Below are positions 36,472 through 49,250 of a DNA stretch of 64,000 nt, piece by piece (positions within the stretch are counted from its first letter, which is position 1; every line of letters starts with the position of its first letter). Source of the DNA: Rhizomys pruinosus (lineage: Eukaryota > Chordata > Mammalia > Rodentia > Spalacidae). The notes under the pieces are model-generated. The model was given only the letters and a program-made list of their open reading frames with translations. It ran no database searches and was not told where the DNA came from. The stretch spans positions 3,275,843 through 3,339,842 of the forward strand of contig VZQC01005070.1 in assembly GCA_009823505.1 (NCBI GenBank), in the 5' to 3' direction. The translations under genes and the position numbers were made by a program.

Positions 36472-37738
36472 GCCAGACTTTAATTCAGTGATATAAAATA
36501 TATCAGAATTTCATGTATATCATTGCTGTACTTTGTTCCCAACTGTCTCCTTTTAATCAACTCCACTGAGTGAATTTATTTCTGGTTTACAATGTTTTGA
36601 AAGGCATGATTTGGAGACCTTGATAGCTTACTAAGAGATAAAATTTTCTATAGGCAAAACACATATAAATGAAATGATTTGTTTTAACTTGCAGTCATTA
36701 TAGGCTTGCCTGTTGTATTTCTCTTTGCAGCCGAATTAAATAGATGTTTTTATTCTGGGAGAAATCTCCCCCCCCCCCTTTTTTGCTTTTGTCTCTTTCC
36801 TGAGAAGGATGAGACCTCCTCTGTCAACTCAGAAGCTCTTACTGTCACCAGGCAGAAAGAAAGCACCTCTCTGTGTATGAGGACTATCGTCTGCCAATAG
36901 ATTTGGCTGTCAACCACCCAAAAGCACTGTCACTCAGTGTCAAAGCACTAACAACGAAGCAATTATCCACAAAAGAGAAAGAGAATCAGAAGACTCAAGT
37001 TATGTAGATAAAACAGAACCGTGAAAGATGTAACAAGTGCTTCTGAAAACTAAACTGCTTTTCGTCTTTTCTCCTTTCCCCTCTGCCACATCACCCAGGA
37101 CACCTTCCCAGTTGCTTTTGTATTTAAAGTCCTGCAAGTATTTGCAATTATTTTAATGTAAATAATTTCCTCTAGAATATGACGGACCCTATACTAATAG
37201 ATCTGCTTGATTTCCAGGAAAATAACCTATTCCTGTCCGTTTCATATGCACCTAACCCTATGAGTCAATTGATGAAAGCTCAGAAACATCAGTCTTAGAA
37301 AGAAAGGTTGCCAAATAGCAGATAGTTTTTTCACATATGTCAGTTAGCATGTCAGGGATTCCACAGAGTTGCTAAACACTTGCGTTCTTATTGTTTAGGT
37401 GACATGCTAATTTCCGAAAGACAAAAATACACAAAATTCCTTCAGTTTGTTGTAGAAAAATATATGTGCAAAGAGAAAAGGGAAATGTATATATACTTTA
37501 GAATTATGTTTGTCTTTTCCCTTGTCCCTATTTTTTTCACTAAAGCATATACAAAGGTGTATTATTTTATAAACAGAGAGTGAAGGGTATTTTATATTAA
37601 AATACCTTACTGGTTCCTTCTGGCATCATATAGGAACACATAGCTGTAGAACTTTTTCTCACAGGTCAACTTTGACTAATGCATAAATTAATAGTAAATA
37701 GTGGTAATACAACAGTTTTAGTTTTGTTCTAAGTCTTT
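36472..37738. other. Nothing recognised
   Basis: About 1.3 kb, including a C run at about 36,769-36,778. No supported gene or repeat. Confidence 0.5.
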
Positions 37739-37754
37739 AAAAAGGACAAAAATC

Positions 37755-37896
37755 ACCAGGCATGGTGGCGCACACCTTTAATCCTAGCACTTGGGAGGCA
37801 GAGACAGGAGGATCTTTGTGAGTTCAAGGACAGTCTAGTCTACAAGGTGAGTTCCAGGACAGCTGGGGCTACAGGGAGACCCTGTCTCGAAAAGAC

Positions 37897-37933
<37 letters not shown>

Positions 37934-37951
37934 AATAATAAATAAATAAAT
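37755..37951 (+). mobile_element. B1 SINE with long mixed A-tail
   Basis: Body ACCAGGCATGGTGGCGCACA to CTGTCTCGAAAAGACC, then an A run and AAAT repeats. Perfect 16-bp TSD AAAAAGGACAAAAATC at 37739-37754 and 37952-37967. Confidence 0.95.
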
Positions 37952-37967
37952 AAAAAGGACAAAAATC

Positions 37968-38536
37968 TTCCTTTCTCCCAATTAGAATAGCATAAATAAG
38001 AACAAGCATTTTTGTGTATATGTATATGCTTATGTGTGCATGTTCATGTGTATGTGAATAAACGTGTGCAAGGCTGCACATATATGTATGCATATATATA
38101 GTGACTATAACAGGACAATCTTGGGAGTCACTCCTAAGATATCAGCCTGTGGCTCACTAATTAAACTACATTAGTGGGCCAGATAGGCCCAGAATTCTGC
38201 CCATCTCTCCAACTCTCCAGCACTGAGATCACAATATGCACAACCATCCCTGACTTTTTTACATGGGTTCTAGTGATCAAACTCAAGTCCTCAAGTGTAT
38301 TTGGCAATACTTTACTTAAGTTACCATCTTAACACAGCAAATGCAATTTTTATGTTCATAAATACGCTGGAGGACAAAATGTAAGAGAGGAAGAAAGGAT
38401 CTACAAAACAGAAAAAAAATAACAAAATGATGGTAGTATGTTAAATATCAATAGATATTTTGGGTGTAAATTGATTAAAATATCTAATCTGAAGGCAGAG
38501 AATGGCTGCATAGATTTTTAAAATAATATTTCATTA
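37968..38536. other. Nothing recognised
   Basis: Contains a TG/TA-rich patch near 38,015-38,100. Otherwise unassigned. Confidence 0.5.
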
Positions 38537-38745
38537 TTTTTATTTTATGTGTATGAGTATATATACCTGTTGTTAGTAATTCCTATTTGTAATGGGTGTG
38601 GGTAGAGGTCCGAGAGGGTTAAGGGATGCCCTAGAACTGGAGTTATGGATAGTTGCTAGCTGCCATATGGGTGCTGGGAATCAAACCTGGGTCCTCTGCA
38701 AGAACATCCAGTGCTCTTAGCCATAGAGCTATTTCTTCAGGCCAA
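38537..38745 (-). mobile_element. Old B3-like SINE
   Basis: Antisense: TTTTATGTGTATGAGTATAT, CTAGAACTGGAGTTATGGAT, GGGAATCAAACCTGGGTCCT, CTATTTCTTCAGGCC. Confidence 0.82.
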
Positions 38746-38849
38746 CTACATAAATTTTTAAAAAGACTTGCATATATACCACCTACAAGAGAGTGAGAAC
38801 GGGTTTCAGGATGCATGTAAACTGAAAGTGAAGGTTAGAAGATACTCCA

Positions 38850-39006
38850 GCTGGGCGTGGTGGCGCATGCCTTTAATCCTAGCACTTGGGAGGCAGAAGC
38901 AGGCGAATCTTTGTGAGTTCAAGGCCAGCCTGGTCTACAGAGTGAGTTCCAGGACAGCTGGGGCTACAGGAATACCCTGTCTCAAAAAGACCAAAAAAAA
39001 AAAAAA
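38850..39006 (+). mobile_element. B1 SINE, 5' half of a fused SINE pair
   Basis: Complete B1 from GCTGGGCGTGGTGGCGCATG to CTCAAAAAGACC and an A run that leads directly into the interior of a B3-like element at 39007 with no intervening sequence. Confidence 0.93.
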
Positions 39007-39212
39007 GCTCTTACAGAGGACCCAGGTTCGATCCCCAGCACCCAGATGGCGGCCAAGAACCGTCTGAAACTCCAATTCCAGGAGAACTCCAGTTCCAGGG
39101 GAATCTGACACCCTCTTCTGACCTCCGCGGCATTGCACGACACGGGTGCACAGACTTGCATGCAGACAGTACATTCATACACATACAGAAATAAATAAAA
39201 TTAATAAAAATT
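39007..39212 (+). mobile_element. B3-like SINE lacking its 5' head, fused to B1
   Basis: Begins within the head at GCTCTTACAGAGGACCCAGG and continues normally through B box AGGTTCGATCCCC, both 17-bp modules (39068-39084 and 39085-39101) and an AATAAATAAAATTAATAAAA tail. The first 50 or so bases, including the A box, are missing and are not found to the left of the B1. So this is not a B1 inserted into an intact B3. Confidence 0.92.
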
Positions 39213-41261
39213 TTACATATACTTTCCAACTAAGCATTTGCTAGTATAAATCAAGAACTTAAAATTGACAACTGAATGATAGTAATGGCTTAACACATTG
39301 AATTTTTCTACCAGGTTATATACAGATCATTTTTATTATTCCTGCTTTCACCTAACATTTATTTATTAAGCACTTACAATGTGTCACAAACAATGCCAAA
39401 CCTTGGAGACACAGTGGTGGAAAATAATAGTCTTTGCTATTGTATAGATACAGATCGAAGCAAGAGGACAGGGTATCCTCATATAGACAGATGTACCTTT
39501 AACCCCTCATTAAAGACGCTTCTCTTCCAACACATGAAGACTCTCACAGAGTTCCAATACTGGTGGCATTTAAAGATGAACTGCCTTGCTTCCCTTACAT
39601 ATTCATCTGATTATTAATCTTGATATAGTTCTTTACCTTCTGGGTACTGACACTTTTTTCAGGTGGATATTATCAAAATTGTAAAATATAATCATAGGGA
39701 AAAATAGATTTTAACTTTAATCTGCTTAGATGAGATAAATCATATATAATTTCACAAATTGCTATAATCATAAGTACACAAGACTGAATAAAAAGATGAT
39801 CATGAGAACACTTTCTTTTCAGAACATTAATAAGATTTAAACTTTATTAACAATTAGTAAATTTATTCATTACATATCCTTTATAAAAATTAAAAACATC
39901 AATCACATTGTATAATTATTCCTGAAATTTTTAATTATATTCTGACATTGATCATTAGCATGTACTATATTTTAGTGAGTAAAACCATACAAAATTGTAA
40001 AATTCTTTGATGCAGAAATGAAGGGATTTTGGCTTTTTGCCTGAACATTATCTTTCTTATTTAGTAATGCATTTAGTTTGGTAGCACTACTCTGGAGATA
40101 AACATATTTTCTTTCTCTCAGTATAAAGTAGAGGACAATGGGATAAGATGTCAAAAGCACCAAATTCACCAAAGAAAATAATTCCTAACAATAATGTCCA
40201 CAGTTTCTTTCTTAGACTTACACATACTAACCTCAGTCTATATAGGTACACATATACACATGAACACAATTTTCAAAATAATATTCAGACAAACACTAGG
40301 TAAAGAAGTGTGGACTGTGCACCATAATTTTACATAGAAATTTTACCTCTACATTAGTTTTCTAAATAAAAGGGAAAGATAAAGCAACAGGATTTAAACC
40401 TTGGATCACCTGGAGCTCACTCTGTGCTCAATAACACAGGACCTTCAAACCACTTGTGCAGTCTTCTAATCACAACTGGATATACTTTATTCATTGTTCA
40501 CTTCATTAAGCAAAATGCTGACATATGGTTCAATATTGGCTGCCTGAATGTCACACTGACATGGATCAAATGGGAGCTGTGTACAATGACATTGTTTTTT
40601 TTTCTTTCAGTAAAATTTCTACCAATTCAAACTAGCCATTTGAATTGATGCCATATATCACAATTTTCAATTCTAAAATTATATTAAAGTTATTTGTCAT
40701 GGAGAGTACTCCAAATATTTAAAAATCTTAAATGATTCATGTACTTTTCTTATTTTGGGTGCTAAAGACTCAGAAGTAACATATAATATAAATAAATATA
40801 GCATAAACAAAGCTCACAAAATTCTGAATGGGTGCTCTTAATATTATAAATACTATTGTAAGTGTTATTGTGACATCATTATTTATGAAGCTTTATACCA
40901 ATATAAAAAAACCTCCTGCATGAATAGCTGTCTTTTGCTTCCTCTTTTTCCACAGTACTTAATATGTCTTTTCAAATTATCAAAGAACATCCTGGCAAAT
41001 TTTGAAAAAAGAAACTTGGTAGATTCACAGGCTTTCTCTTCTTTTGTATGTATATTATGTACTGCAACATATTTGTAAAATTCTATAATACATTTACTCT
41101 ATTTCAAGTTGAGAGAAACAATATCTTGGATTTTTAGTAAATACTATAAAAATCTTGCTAGTTATGGGATAATGGTGATACTGGAATTGATTATGAATAA
41201 TCACATAGCATAATGATCACATACAGTAACAAGACACTTTTCATGAGATTTTTGATTTTGT
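39213..41261. other. Mostly unassigned; possible MIR/L2 remnant at 39,350-39,430
   Basis: TTTATTTATTAAGCACTTAC and CTTGGAGACACAGTGGTGGA resemble the conserved start of MIR/L2-type repeats. The rest, about 1.9 kb, is AT-rich and unassigned. Confidence 0.4.
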
Positions 41262-41413
41262 TTTGTTTTGATTTTGAGACAGGGCCTCACTCAGCATCTC
41301 AGGATGGCCTGGGACTCACTACAGAAACCAGACTGATCTCAAACTTAAGAGATCCACTTGACTCTGTCTTTCTAGTATTGGGATTAAAAGTGTGAGCCAC
41401 CATGCCCAGCCAT
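41262..41413 (-). mobile_element. Old B1 SINE
   Basis: Antisense: TTTTGAGACAGGGCCTCACT, GATGGCCTGGGACTCACTAC, GGGATTAAAAGTGTGAGCCA, CCATGCCCAGCC. It is diverged and lacks the young-subfamily CTACAGGGAGACC signature. Confidence 0.82.
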
Positions 41414-41670
41414 AATGTGATTTTTTTCATCCTAACACATTTAAGTTATTCCTATTTACAATGTAAGGAATACATTTAAGAATTCCTATTTTACAAATGT
41501 CAAAGCTGAAAGTTGATTTCATATGTTTGATTTCAATTCCCTGCTTTTAACAATAGATCAATCATGTCAATCTATGTATACACATGAAGAACATGAAAAG
41601 ATATTAATTAGTAGTCAATTAAAATAATTTCAACTTAAAATTAATATTTGGGTATTAAATAATAGGCATT

Positions 41671-42338
41671 TTAAATATCTTATTGATGTTTTGTGTATTT
41701 TATACATCATTTCTCAGTCCAATTTAGACACACTCCCATTTCCATGCCCCCCACCCTACCCCAGTTCATGCATTCTGCCATACATGTCTTGCATCTTTTT
41801 CTTAGTCTTTTTAAAGTATTTCTCTGCAGAGGTTTATTGTTTGGGCAGAAGTTAACTGTTTCAGTCAGTTCCTTGACCCAGTCCTTTTGTCGTTGTTGTT
41901 CCCTCCCATTTGTATTGCTCCAAAATATGCCACTATATAGGCCACATATATACCAAAATTATGAGCTCTGAAAATAAACTGTATGTTAATCCCAAAATAT
42001 ATTTAGGAGTCACATTTTTCCCTTTAATTTTATATTATTCTAAAATATGAATACATACCCTTCACCCATATGCCACAATTACAAAGTCTGAAAATAAGTG
42101 GTAAGTTAATTCTAGAGCCTGTTAAGAGATTCACATTATAACAGCACAGTTGTTTTCAGATAAAAAGAAATATAATATTAAAATTGCTCAGTTTGCCTTT
42201 CAACTAGGCATTTGTTGTTAGCATCCACAAATGAGGGCTACCATTCATTGTTTGTTTTTCTGGGACTGTGCTACTTCACTTATCATAATGGCTTCGAGTT
42301 CCATCCATTCACCTGCAAGATTCATGATGTCATCTTTC
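41671..42338 (-). mobile_element. LINE-1 copy A: 3' UTR and start of ORF2 end
   Basis: Antisense, in order: terminal TTATTGATGTTTTGTGTATT, the C-rich complement of the G-rich tract near 41,745-41,765, the whole 3' UTR, then ORF2 C-terminal sequence to CATGATGTCATCTTTCTT, where it stops. It is the most complete reference 3' UTR in this window. It abuts a second L1 in the same orientation. Confidence 0.92.
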
Positions 42339-44078
42339 TTTTATTTTATTTTTTTGCTTTTATTGATGTTTTGTGTAATTCAGTCATAATTTTTCAGGTC
42401 AATTTAGACATATTCCACTTTCCCTTCTTCCCACCCCACCCCAGTTCATGCACTCACTCTGCCATACATGTCCTGCATCTTTCTCAGTCTCTCCAAAGTT
42501 TTTCTCTGCAAAGGTTTATTGTCCTAGGCAGAATTCAACCACAGTAGTCCATTCCTTGACCCAGTCTTCCTGCTGCTGTGGTTCCTTCCCAACTGTACTG
42601 CTCCAAAGTATGGCCATGCACATGTTATATATGTACCAGAATTAAGTCCTCCAGGAATAAACTATATGTTAATTCCTATACATATCCAGGAGTTCATTTT
42701 TTTCTTTTAATTTTATATTACTCTAAAATATGTATATATACCTTCTGCCCATATACATTAATTACCATGTCTGAAAGTAAGCGATAAGCTAATTCTGGGG
42801 CTCATTACCAGATTCACATTATAACATCACAGTTACTTTCAGATAGAAAGAAACATAACAATAATGTTGCTCAGCTTGCCTTTCAATTGGGGGATTTGGT
42901 ACTAGCACCCACAAATGAGGGAAACCAACTCCTGTTTGTTTTTTGGGGACTGTGTTACTTCACTTAGCATAATGGAACTCAGTGTCATCTTTCTTTACCA
43001 CTTCATAGAATTCCATTGTGCACATGTACCACATTTTCTCTATCCACTCATTAGTTGAGGAACATTTGGGTTGCTTCCAGCTCTTTGCTATTGTGAAGAG
43101 AGCTGCAATAAACATAGATGTACGTGCATCTTTGCTGTAGGATGAATCTTGTGGGTATATACCCAGGAGTGGTATGACTGGGTCAGGTCGTAGGCTCATT
43201 TTCAGTTTCTTAAGAGTTCTCTACACCTCAACCCCTGGGGGTTGCAAGAGTTTGCATTCCCACTAGCAGTGGACGAGTGTTTCATTTTCCCCACAACCTC
43301 TCCAGCATTTGGTATCTTTTGTTTTCTGGATCATAGCTAGTCTTACCGGGCTAAGATGAAATCTTAAGGTGGTTTTAATTTGCATTTCCTTAATTATTAG
43401 CCATGTTGAACACTTTTTAAGATGTTTCTCAGCCATTTTTCTTCTTCATTTGTGAAGTCTCTGTTCAGCTCTTTACCCCATCTTTTGGGTGGGTCATTTG
43501 TTTTTTTCCCCCTTTGTTTTTTGAGTAGTTTATACACTATTGATGTTAATGCTTTATCAGATGTATCGCTGGTGAAGGCTTCCTCCCACTTTACTTCCTT
43601 GATTGTTTCTTTCACTGTACAGAAGCTCTTGAGTTTAATAATGTCTCATTTGTCAATTGTTTACATTATTTTTTTGTGCAGCTGCTGTCTGATTTAGAAA
43701 GTCTTTTCCTATGCCTATGTCTTGTAAGTTACTACCAACATTTTCTTCTATCATTTTCAGAGCTTCGGGTTCCAGATTAAGGTCTTTGATCCATCTGGAG
43801 TTGATTTTTGAACATGTGAGAGGTAGGGGTTAAGTTTTATTCTTCTACAAGTGGTGATCCAGTTATGCCAACACTATTTGCTGAGGATGCTGTCTTTCCT
43901 CCATTGAGTCTTCTTGGCCCCTTTGTTGAATATGAGGTGGCTGAAATTGGATGTGCTCAGGTTTGGATCCTCAGGTTAGTTCCATTGATCTATAGGTCTG
44001 TTTTGTGCCAGTACCAGCCTGTTTTTATGACTATAGCCCTGTAGTATAGTTTGAAGTCTGGTATGGTATTTTAAAGTA
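42339..44078 (-). mobile_element. LINE-1 copy B: 3' UTR and about 1.1 kb of ORF2
   Basis: Begins with a T-rich tail, repeats the full 3' UTR, then ORF2 C-terminus on the minus strand. Recognisable pieces include PVIPLLGIYPQDSSYSKDA and MFIAALFTIAKSWKQPKCSS (42,960-43,199), and the more upstream ETIKEVKWEEAFTSDTSDKA (43,397-43,615). Further ORF2 sequence runs to about 44,078. The pieces lie in different frames with stops, so it is inactive. This is the longest L1 in the window, still well short of a full 6-7 kb element. The catalytic reverse transcriptase and endonuclease domains are absent. Confidence 0.93.
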
Positions 44079-45572
44079 GTAATGGTTATTGGGCTAGCAA
44101 CAGATCATATCATGTCCTGGTAGCTAGACTACTTAATATATAATCCCTTCAAAATTCTATGAGAAGTCATTCCTTTGCCAATTTTTTTTTCAATCCCCCA
44201 CATTTGGATTTGAATGAAATCTGCTTTTTCTCTTACTAATCTAGCAGTGTAAGTTAAATTCATAAATCTTTCCGAAATTAAAGGGTAAGATAAAAGTCAG
44301 TTTCCTCCAGACACTAGATCCTTGAGAGCTTGTCTAATGCCATGTGGGAGGCCCTGAACACAGGTCTACAAAAGCAACACTAAATAGACTCAGTGAACCA
44401 TTCATTTGTGTACATTTATTTGTGTATCTATGTATATGTACCAATAATGAACAAAGAGGATGCAAATTTGGAAGGGAGTGTATGGAACATTGCATGATTT
44501 GGTGGGCAGCTGGGAAAAATGGAAATAACAGAAATATAATACCCAGGTATGAAATTTTCTACAAAAAAACCCCTCTCCTCCTCAACAACTTATTGTCATT
44601 TGAGTAAAAAGCATCATTTGAAGAGAAGGAGCAGACCTACCTCTCCATTGCTCTGTGTTTTACTGCTGTTGTCCTGTTACTGTGTGAATATGTCTGTAGA
44701 CCTGATGTTATTCTACTTTAATGCTGTTATGCCTGTATGTGGCAGAGGTTCTTATTTGTTTTATTTGTATTTATTTTTGTGCATATTCATTTTTGCCTTA
44801 TCTCCTGCACTCCCAAATCTACTATCTTACAATATAAAGAAAATCCAAAATGTGTTTCATGTTCGGTGTCTATGAATGGGCTTCTTAGAGTCTTTGCCAA
44901 TTTGGGTAACTCCCAACTTGGAAAGTCTCCCAGATGGGTGCACTTAAAAAAGTTATGTCATTCTTCATGTTGTTGACAAATGTTTCTGTGCATGCTAATA
45001 GACATAAACGCTATTTCTTATTTGTACTAAGTATAGATGTGGAATATTTATAACAGCACATTAGAGATTATCAGCTAAGAGTGGAAAATGGCTGGGAAAA
45101 AGGCAAAAAGAGAACAATGGTATCCAGCTATTGATTCTTCTGTCGTCTATGCCCAAATAAGGCGTTTTTAAAAGACCAAAGCCAGAGCTCAGGAGTGGGG
45201 TTCAGCTGGTGGACAGGGGAGAAGTGCTCATGTATTGATTTTGAAATAAATGAATAAATAAATAAATGTGTATTCTGGGAGATGCTGGCATCTAGACACA
45301 GCTTAGCTATTGCACTCATGAACTCACAGAGCAGCTGTTGTTACTGCACAAATCTTGACAAGATCAAGCCAGTTAAAAATTCTAGCCTGGAGGGAAAGGA
45401 GACCTCACAGCCCTTCCCCTGGCTGAGGAGTTGTTGTCCTAGGACGGCTGCTGGGGGAGGGGAATTCACTTTTCTTTGACAGGTGGTTATTGACAGCTTG
45501 CTCTTGCCCCAGTGAATGACCCCGCACCCATACAAATATGTGGGGGACTCAGTCAGCTATTAAAAAATAAGA
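44079..45572. other. Nothing recognised
   Basis: About 1.5 kb with short frames of no recognisable identity and a small (AAAT)n near 45,245-45,265. Confidence 0.5.
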
Positions 45573-45735
45573 GGCCGGGCGTGGTGGCGCATGCCTTTAA
45601 TCCTAGCACTTGGGAGGCAGAGGTAGGCGGATCATTGTGAGTTCAAGGCCAGCCTGGTCTACAGAGTGAGTTCCAAGACAGCCAGGACTACAGGGAGACC
45701 CTGTCTCGAAAAGACCAAAAAATAAATAAATAAGA
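45573..45735 (+). mobile_element. B1 SINE
   Basis: Near-consensus from GGCCGGGCGTGGTGGCGCAT to CTGTCTCGAAAAGACC with an AAATAAATAAATA tail. Flanking AATAAGAG-type sequence may be a TSD, but it overlaps the tail. Confidence 0.93.
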
Positions 45736-46030
45736 GAACATGAATTTGGAAGATAGCTGTGTTGGGATCACTGGGGTCAGGACTGAAGGGAAGAGGGTAG
45801 GGAATGGATATGATCAAGATACATTTGTATGTGTGCATGATATTATGAAATAATAAAAGTAAATAAAAGTATATTCCTTTGTTTGTTGTTCATATTATGA
45901 TAAGTATAGATTACAATTCAGAAAGAAAGTGAATCTGGATTGGCTAATCTAGTTCTTTCCAAACTATATTCAGAATGCTGAACATCTTCAGTGTACTTGC
46001 TCACCATGTTACCATGCATATCATTTCTTT
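45736..46030. other. Nothing recognised
   Basis: Short unassigned spacer. Confidence 0.5.
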
Positions 46031-46254
46031 TTTTAAAATTTTTTATTTATTTTCATATGTGTATGAATGTACTGTCTGCATGTAGGTGATGCACCCATGT
46101 CGTGCAATGCCACAGAGGTCAGAAGAGGGCGTCGGATTCCCCTGGAACTGGAGTTAAAGATGGTTTTCAGCCATCATGTGGATGCTGGGGATTGAACCCG
46201 GGTCCTATGCAAGAGCAGTCAGTGCTCTTAACCGCTAGGCCATCTCTCCAGCCC
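46031..46254 (-). mobile_element. B3-like SINE, intermediate type
   Basis: Antisense full-length copy. Its head reads GATGGCCTAGCGGTTAAG (complement near 46,230-46,247), like the duplicated subfamily, but it has only one CTGGAACTGGAGTT module (46,143-46,156). It therefore looks like the progenitor state before the 17-bp duplication. Confidence 0.92.
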
Positions 46255-47661
46255 TCATACCGTTTCTTACAAAGGTTCTCTTCCAGTGTTTCTGGCTTTA
46301 TTCAAACAAACAGGGAAACACATGGAAAAATGATCTGAACTCAAGGACATATCCAAAGAGCACAATTTATAAAACACAGTGATTTCTTTACAAGTTCAAG
46401 GTTAGAGGAGTATCAGACAAATCCCCAAATAAGATATGTATTAATATTTAATATGATTTTCTCCTGTCCATGTGCCAGTCAGACATTTGGTCCCTAAAAT
46501 GACATTGACAAGACTGTGAGCTCTGAGAGACAGACACTATGTCTGGTTGATCTCTTCATAACCCAAGGGATATTGTCTAGTGACTAGGATTTAAAAGTGC
46601 CTCATATATATTTGAAGAGACTATCATAATAGCCCTGAGTTCATCTTAAACAAGGTTTTATTACTATGACATTCACTGGACACTACAACTCTGGAAGTTT
46701 CTAGATTGTCAATGAATAAATAGAAAAGAGTATAAATCACCGCTATATTAGCAAGGCTAAACAATGGGCTGAGTTGGTAAGGTTGTTTTCATAATAACAT
46801 TTTCTTCTCTTCCATCACCTTTTCCCATGTTCGTCCTTTTAATAACTAAAAGAAAAAGGCACTCCAATCCTTTTCCAATATAGTGCTTCTGTTGTTGTTT
46901 TGCAAAGGGATGCTGATGTAAAAGTGTTGGCAGTTGCAAATAAAAAACAATTTCTAGGCAACATCCTGCTGTGAAGCAATTAGAATCCATTTCCCTACTA
47001 AGCACAGCTGGGTGCTTAATAAAAGATTTCCAGGATCTGGATGACCATGACCACTCAGTTCTCTACATATCAGAAGCCCTCTGCTAGCTTTGCAAAGAGT
47101 GACTACTTGACACTAGACAAATAGGTCCATCTCAATGCTCAGGCCCTATCTCAGAAATACTACAGAGTTCTGGAATTTACAGTCCGTAAAAGTGATACAA
47201 CTGATCACATGCATTTTTAAAAATGCTATTTTATTAAATTTTATTTTACATGATAGAGAATGTTGCCAGGGTTTTTACATACATAATAAATCTTTCACTT
47301 TTCTTATTTATTGGCAAATGATGAAAGTCAAAGACAATTCATCACCTGCTGGAAACACTCGTATATAAAAACCAAGCCGGCTGTTATCCACTGTGCTTTA
47401 AATCAAAACCATATATCCAACACACACTCTCTCTCTCACAGAGCCATGCACTCAGAGGAAGGAAAACGCAAACATAATAAATGTCTTTTCAGAAACAGAG
47501 GCAGATCCACAATCAACTACAGCAAAATTTCTATCTTCAATTTATCTTTATTGTCTTGTCTAAAGAAAAAAAATCACTCCAAACTTTTTATGGTGTCATG
47601 CAAGTTAAGAGTCTGTTTTCATTTCTGTTTAATTAGGCACCAACTGCTCATAATATTCCTC
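46255..47661. other. Nothing recognised
   Basis: About 1.4 kb, no repeat family recognised. Frames at 47,135-47,682 are AT-driven. Confidence 0.5.
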
Positions 47662-47676
47662 AAAGTACACATTCTT

Positions 47677-48212
47677 TTTTAAAAATACTTTTATTGATGA
47701 TTTGTGCATTTCATACATCATCCTTCAATCCAGTTTAGACACATTCCACTCTCCCTGCCCCCACCCCACCCCTGTTCATGCCTTCTGCCATACATGTCTT
47801 GCATCTTTCTCTCAGTCTTTCCAAAATTTTTCACTACAGAGACTTGTCGTTTTGGGCAGAATTTAACTGTATCAGTCAGTTCTTTGACCCAGTCTTTATG
47901 TTGTTGTTGTTCCCTCCCCCTTTGTATTGCTCCAACACACGCCTATATAACCATCACATATGTATCAAAAATATGACATCTGAGAATGAACTATATGTTA
48001 ATTCCAAGCAAATGGTACCAAAAAGCAAGCAGAAGTTGCTATTCTAATATCACACAAAATAGACTTCAAACTAAAACTAATCAGAAGAGGCAGAGAGGGC
48101 CACTACATCCTTATCGAAGGATCAATGAAGATTTCACAATCATGAATATACATGCACCAAACTCCGGTGCACTGAACTTTATAAACACAATTCTACAGGA
48201 CCTCAAGGGTGG
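47677..48212 (-). mobile_element. LINE-1, twin-primed, with TSD
   Basis: 47677 to about 48005 is antisense L1 3' UTR from its T-rich tail. From about 48006 the strand flips: AAATGGTACCAAAAAGCAAG, AATATCACACAAAATAGACT and CACCAAACTCCGGTGCACTG are sense ORF2 from far upstream. The composite is bounded by AAAGTACACATTCTT (47662-47676) and AAAGTACATATTCTT (48213-48227), a 15-bp TSD with one mismatch. One insertion therefore created both arms. Confidence 0.92.
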
Positions 48213-48227
48213 AAAGTACATATTCTT

Positions 48228-48796
48228 AAACACTTATGATAAGCATACTATAAATCTAGCAGTTTTTCTTCTTTCTAAATTAAGCTATTTCTTTATATAT
48301 TTGTATAATAAAAAGAAATGTAAGTCACTTTTCCATTTACAAAGTGAATATCAAATACAAAATTTAATATGAATCCTGATATTTAATCACCTATTTAATT
48401 TAAAATGAAACATGATGGATATGCTGAGTAAACAAATCTTAATATATTTGTAGATAATTAAGACATGATTTTAGTTCTACCCACCATGACACAGAACAAA
48501 AGTCACACTATTTAGTTCAGAGATGTTCTATAATCTTATGCTATAAAAAGACAGAAATTCACATTCCTATGCATGCTTTGACCATGATCATTGTTAGTTG
48601 AGTATTATTTTGACCCTCCTATGGCTACTTGATATTAGTTCCAGTAGAGAATAGTCATTTATCATACTTACACTAAGTCTGAACCCTACATTAAACCATT
48701 ACACATGAAATTAACCCACAAGGCAGCCAAAGAAAATCTCTACAACTTGAGAACCAATCAAACACATGTATCAGGTGCTGTTTACCACCACATATA

Positions 48797-48798
<2 letters not shown>
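48228..48798. other. Nothing recognised
   Basis: AT-rich unassigned sequence. Confidence 0.5.

Positions 48799-48833
<35 letters not shown>
48799..48833. repeat. (TA)n microsatellite
   Basis: A pure TA run just left of a B1 tail. Confidence 0.95.
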
Positions 48834-48837
<4 letters not shown>

Positions 48838-48845
48838 TGACTATA

Positions 48846-48997
48846 TTTTCTTTTTGTCTTTTTGAGACAGGGTCTCCCTGTAGCCCCAGTTGTCCTGGAA
48901 CTCACTCTGTAGACCAGGCTGGCCTTGAAATCACAAAGATCCGCTTGCCTCTGCCTCCTGAGTGCTAGGATTAAAGGTGTATGCCACCACACCCGGC
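48846..48997 (-). mobile_element. B1 SINE
   Basis: Antisense, from a T-rich tail (TTTTCTTTTTGTCTTTTTGA) to the CCACCACACCCGGC 5' end. GACTATATTTTC to the left and GATTACTATATTTCC to the right suggest an imperfect TSD. Confidence 0.93.
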
Positions 48998-49250
48998 AAA
49001 AGATTACTATATTTCCATCACTTTAATTCTTTGCTTCCCAGTCTATCTAAGTAAATCAAAGTTAATCACTTCCTGTCACTCATCAGAAAAACTGCAAGGA
49101 TTTTCTCCCTTTCATGCAGTTAGATGTTGAATGAGACAGAAACTACAGTGAATATACTTCAGGGATAGAAAGGAAGGACAATGCACCTTATGATATTGTT
49201 TGCTTCATGCAAAAATATGAGACTATTCATTTAATAGTAACAGATAAAAC
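48998..49250. other. Nothing recognised
   Basis: Unique-looking sequence leading into the duplicated segment. Confidence 0.5.

Noticed and set aside
42960..43615. Two minus-strand frames with conserved residues
   Set aside because: Both are pieces of one decayed L1 ORF2 separated by stops and frame changes.
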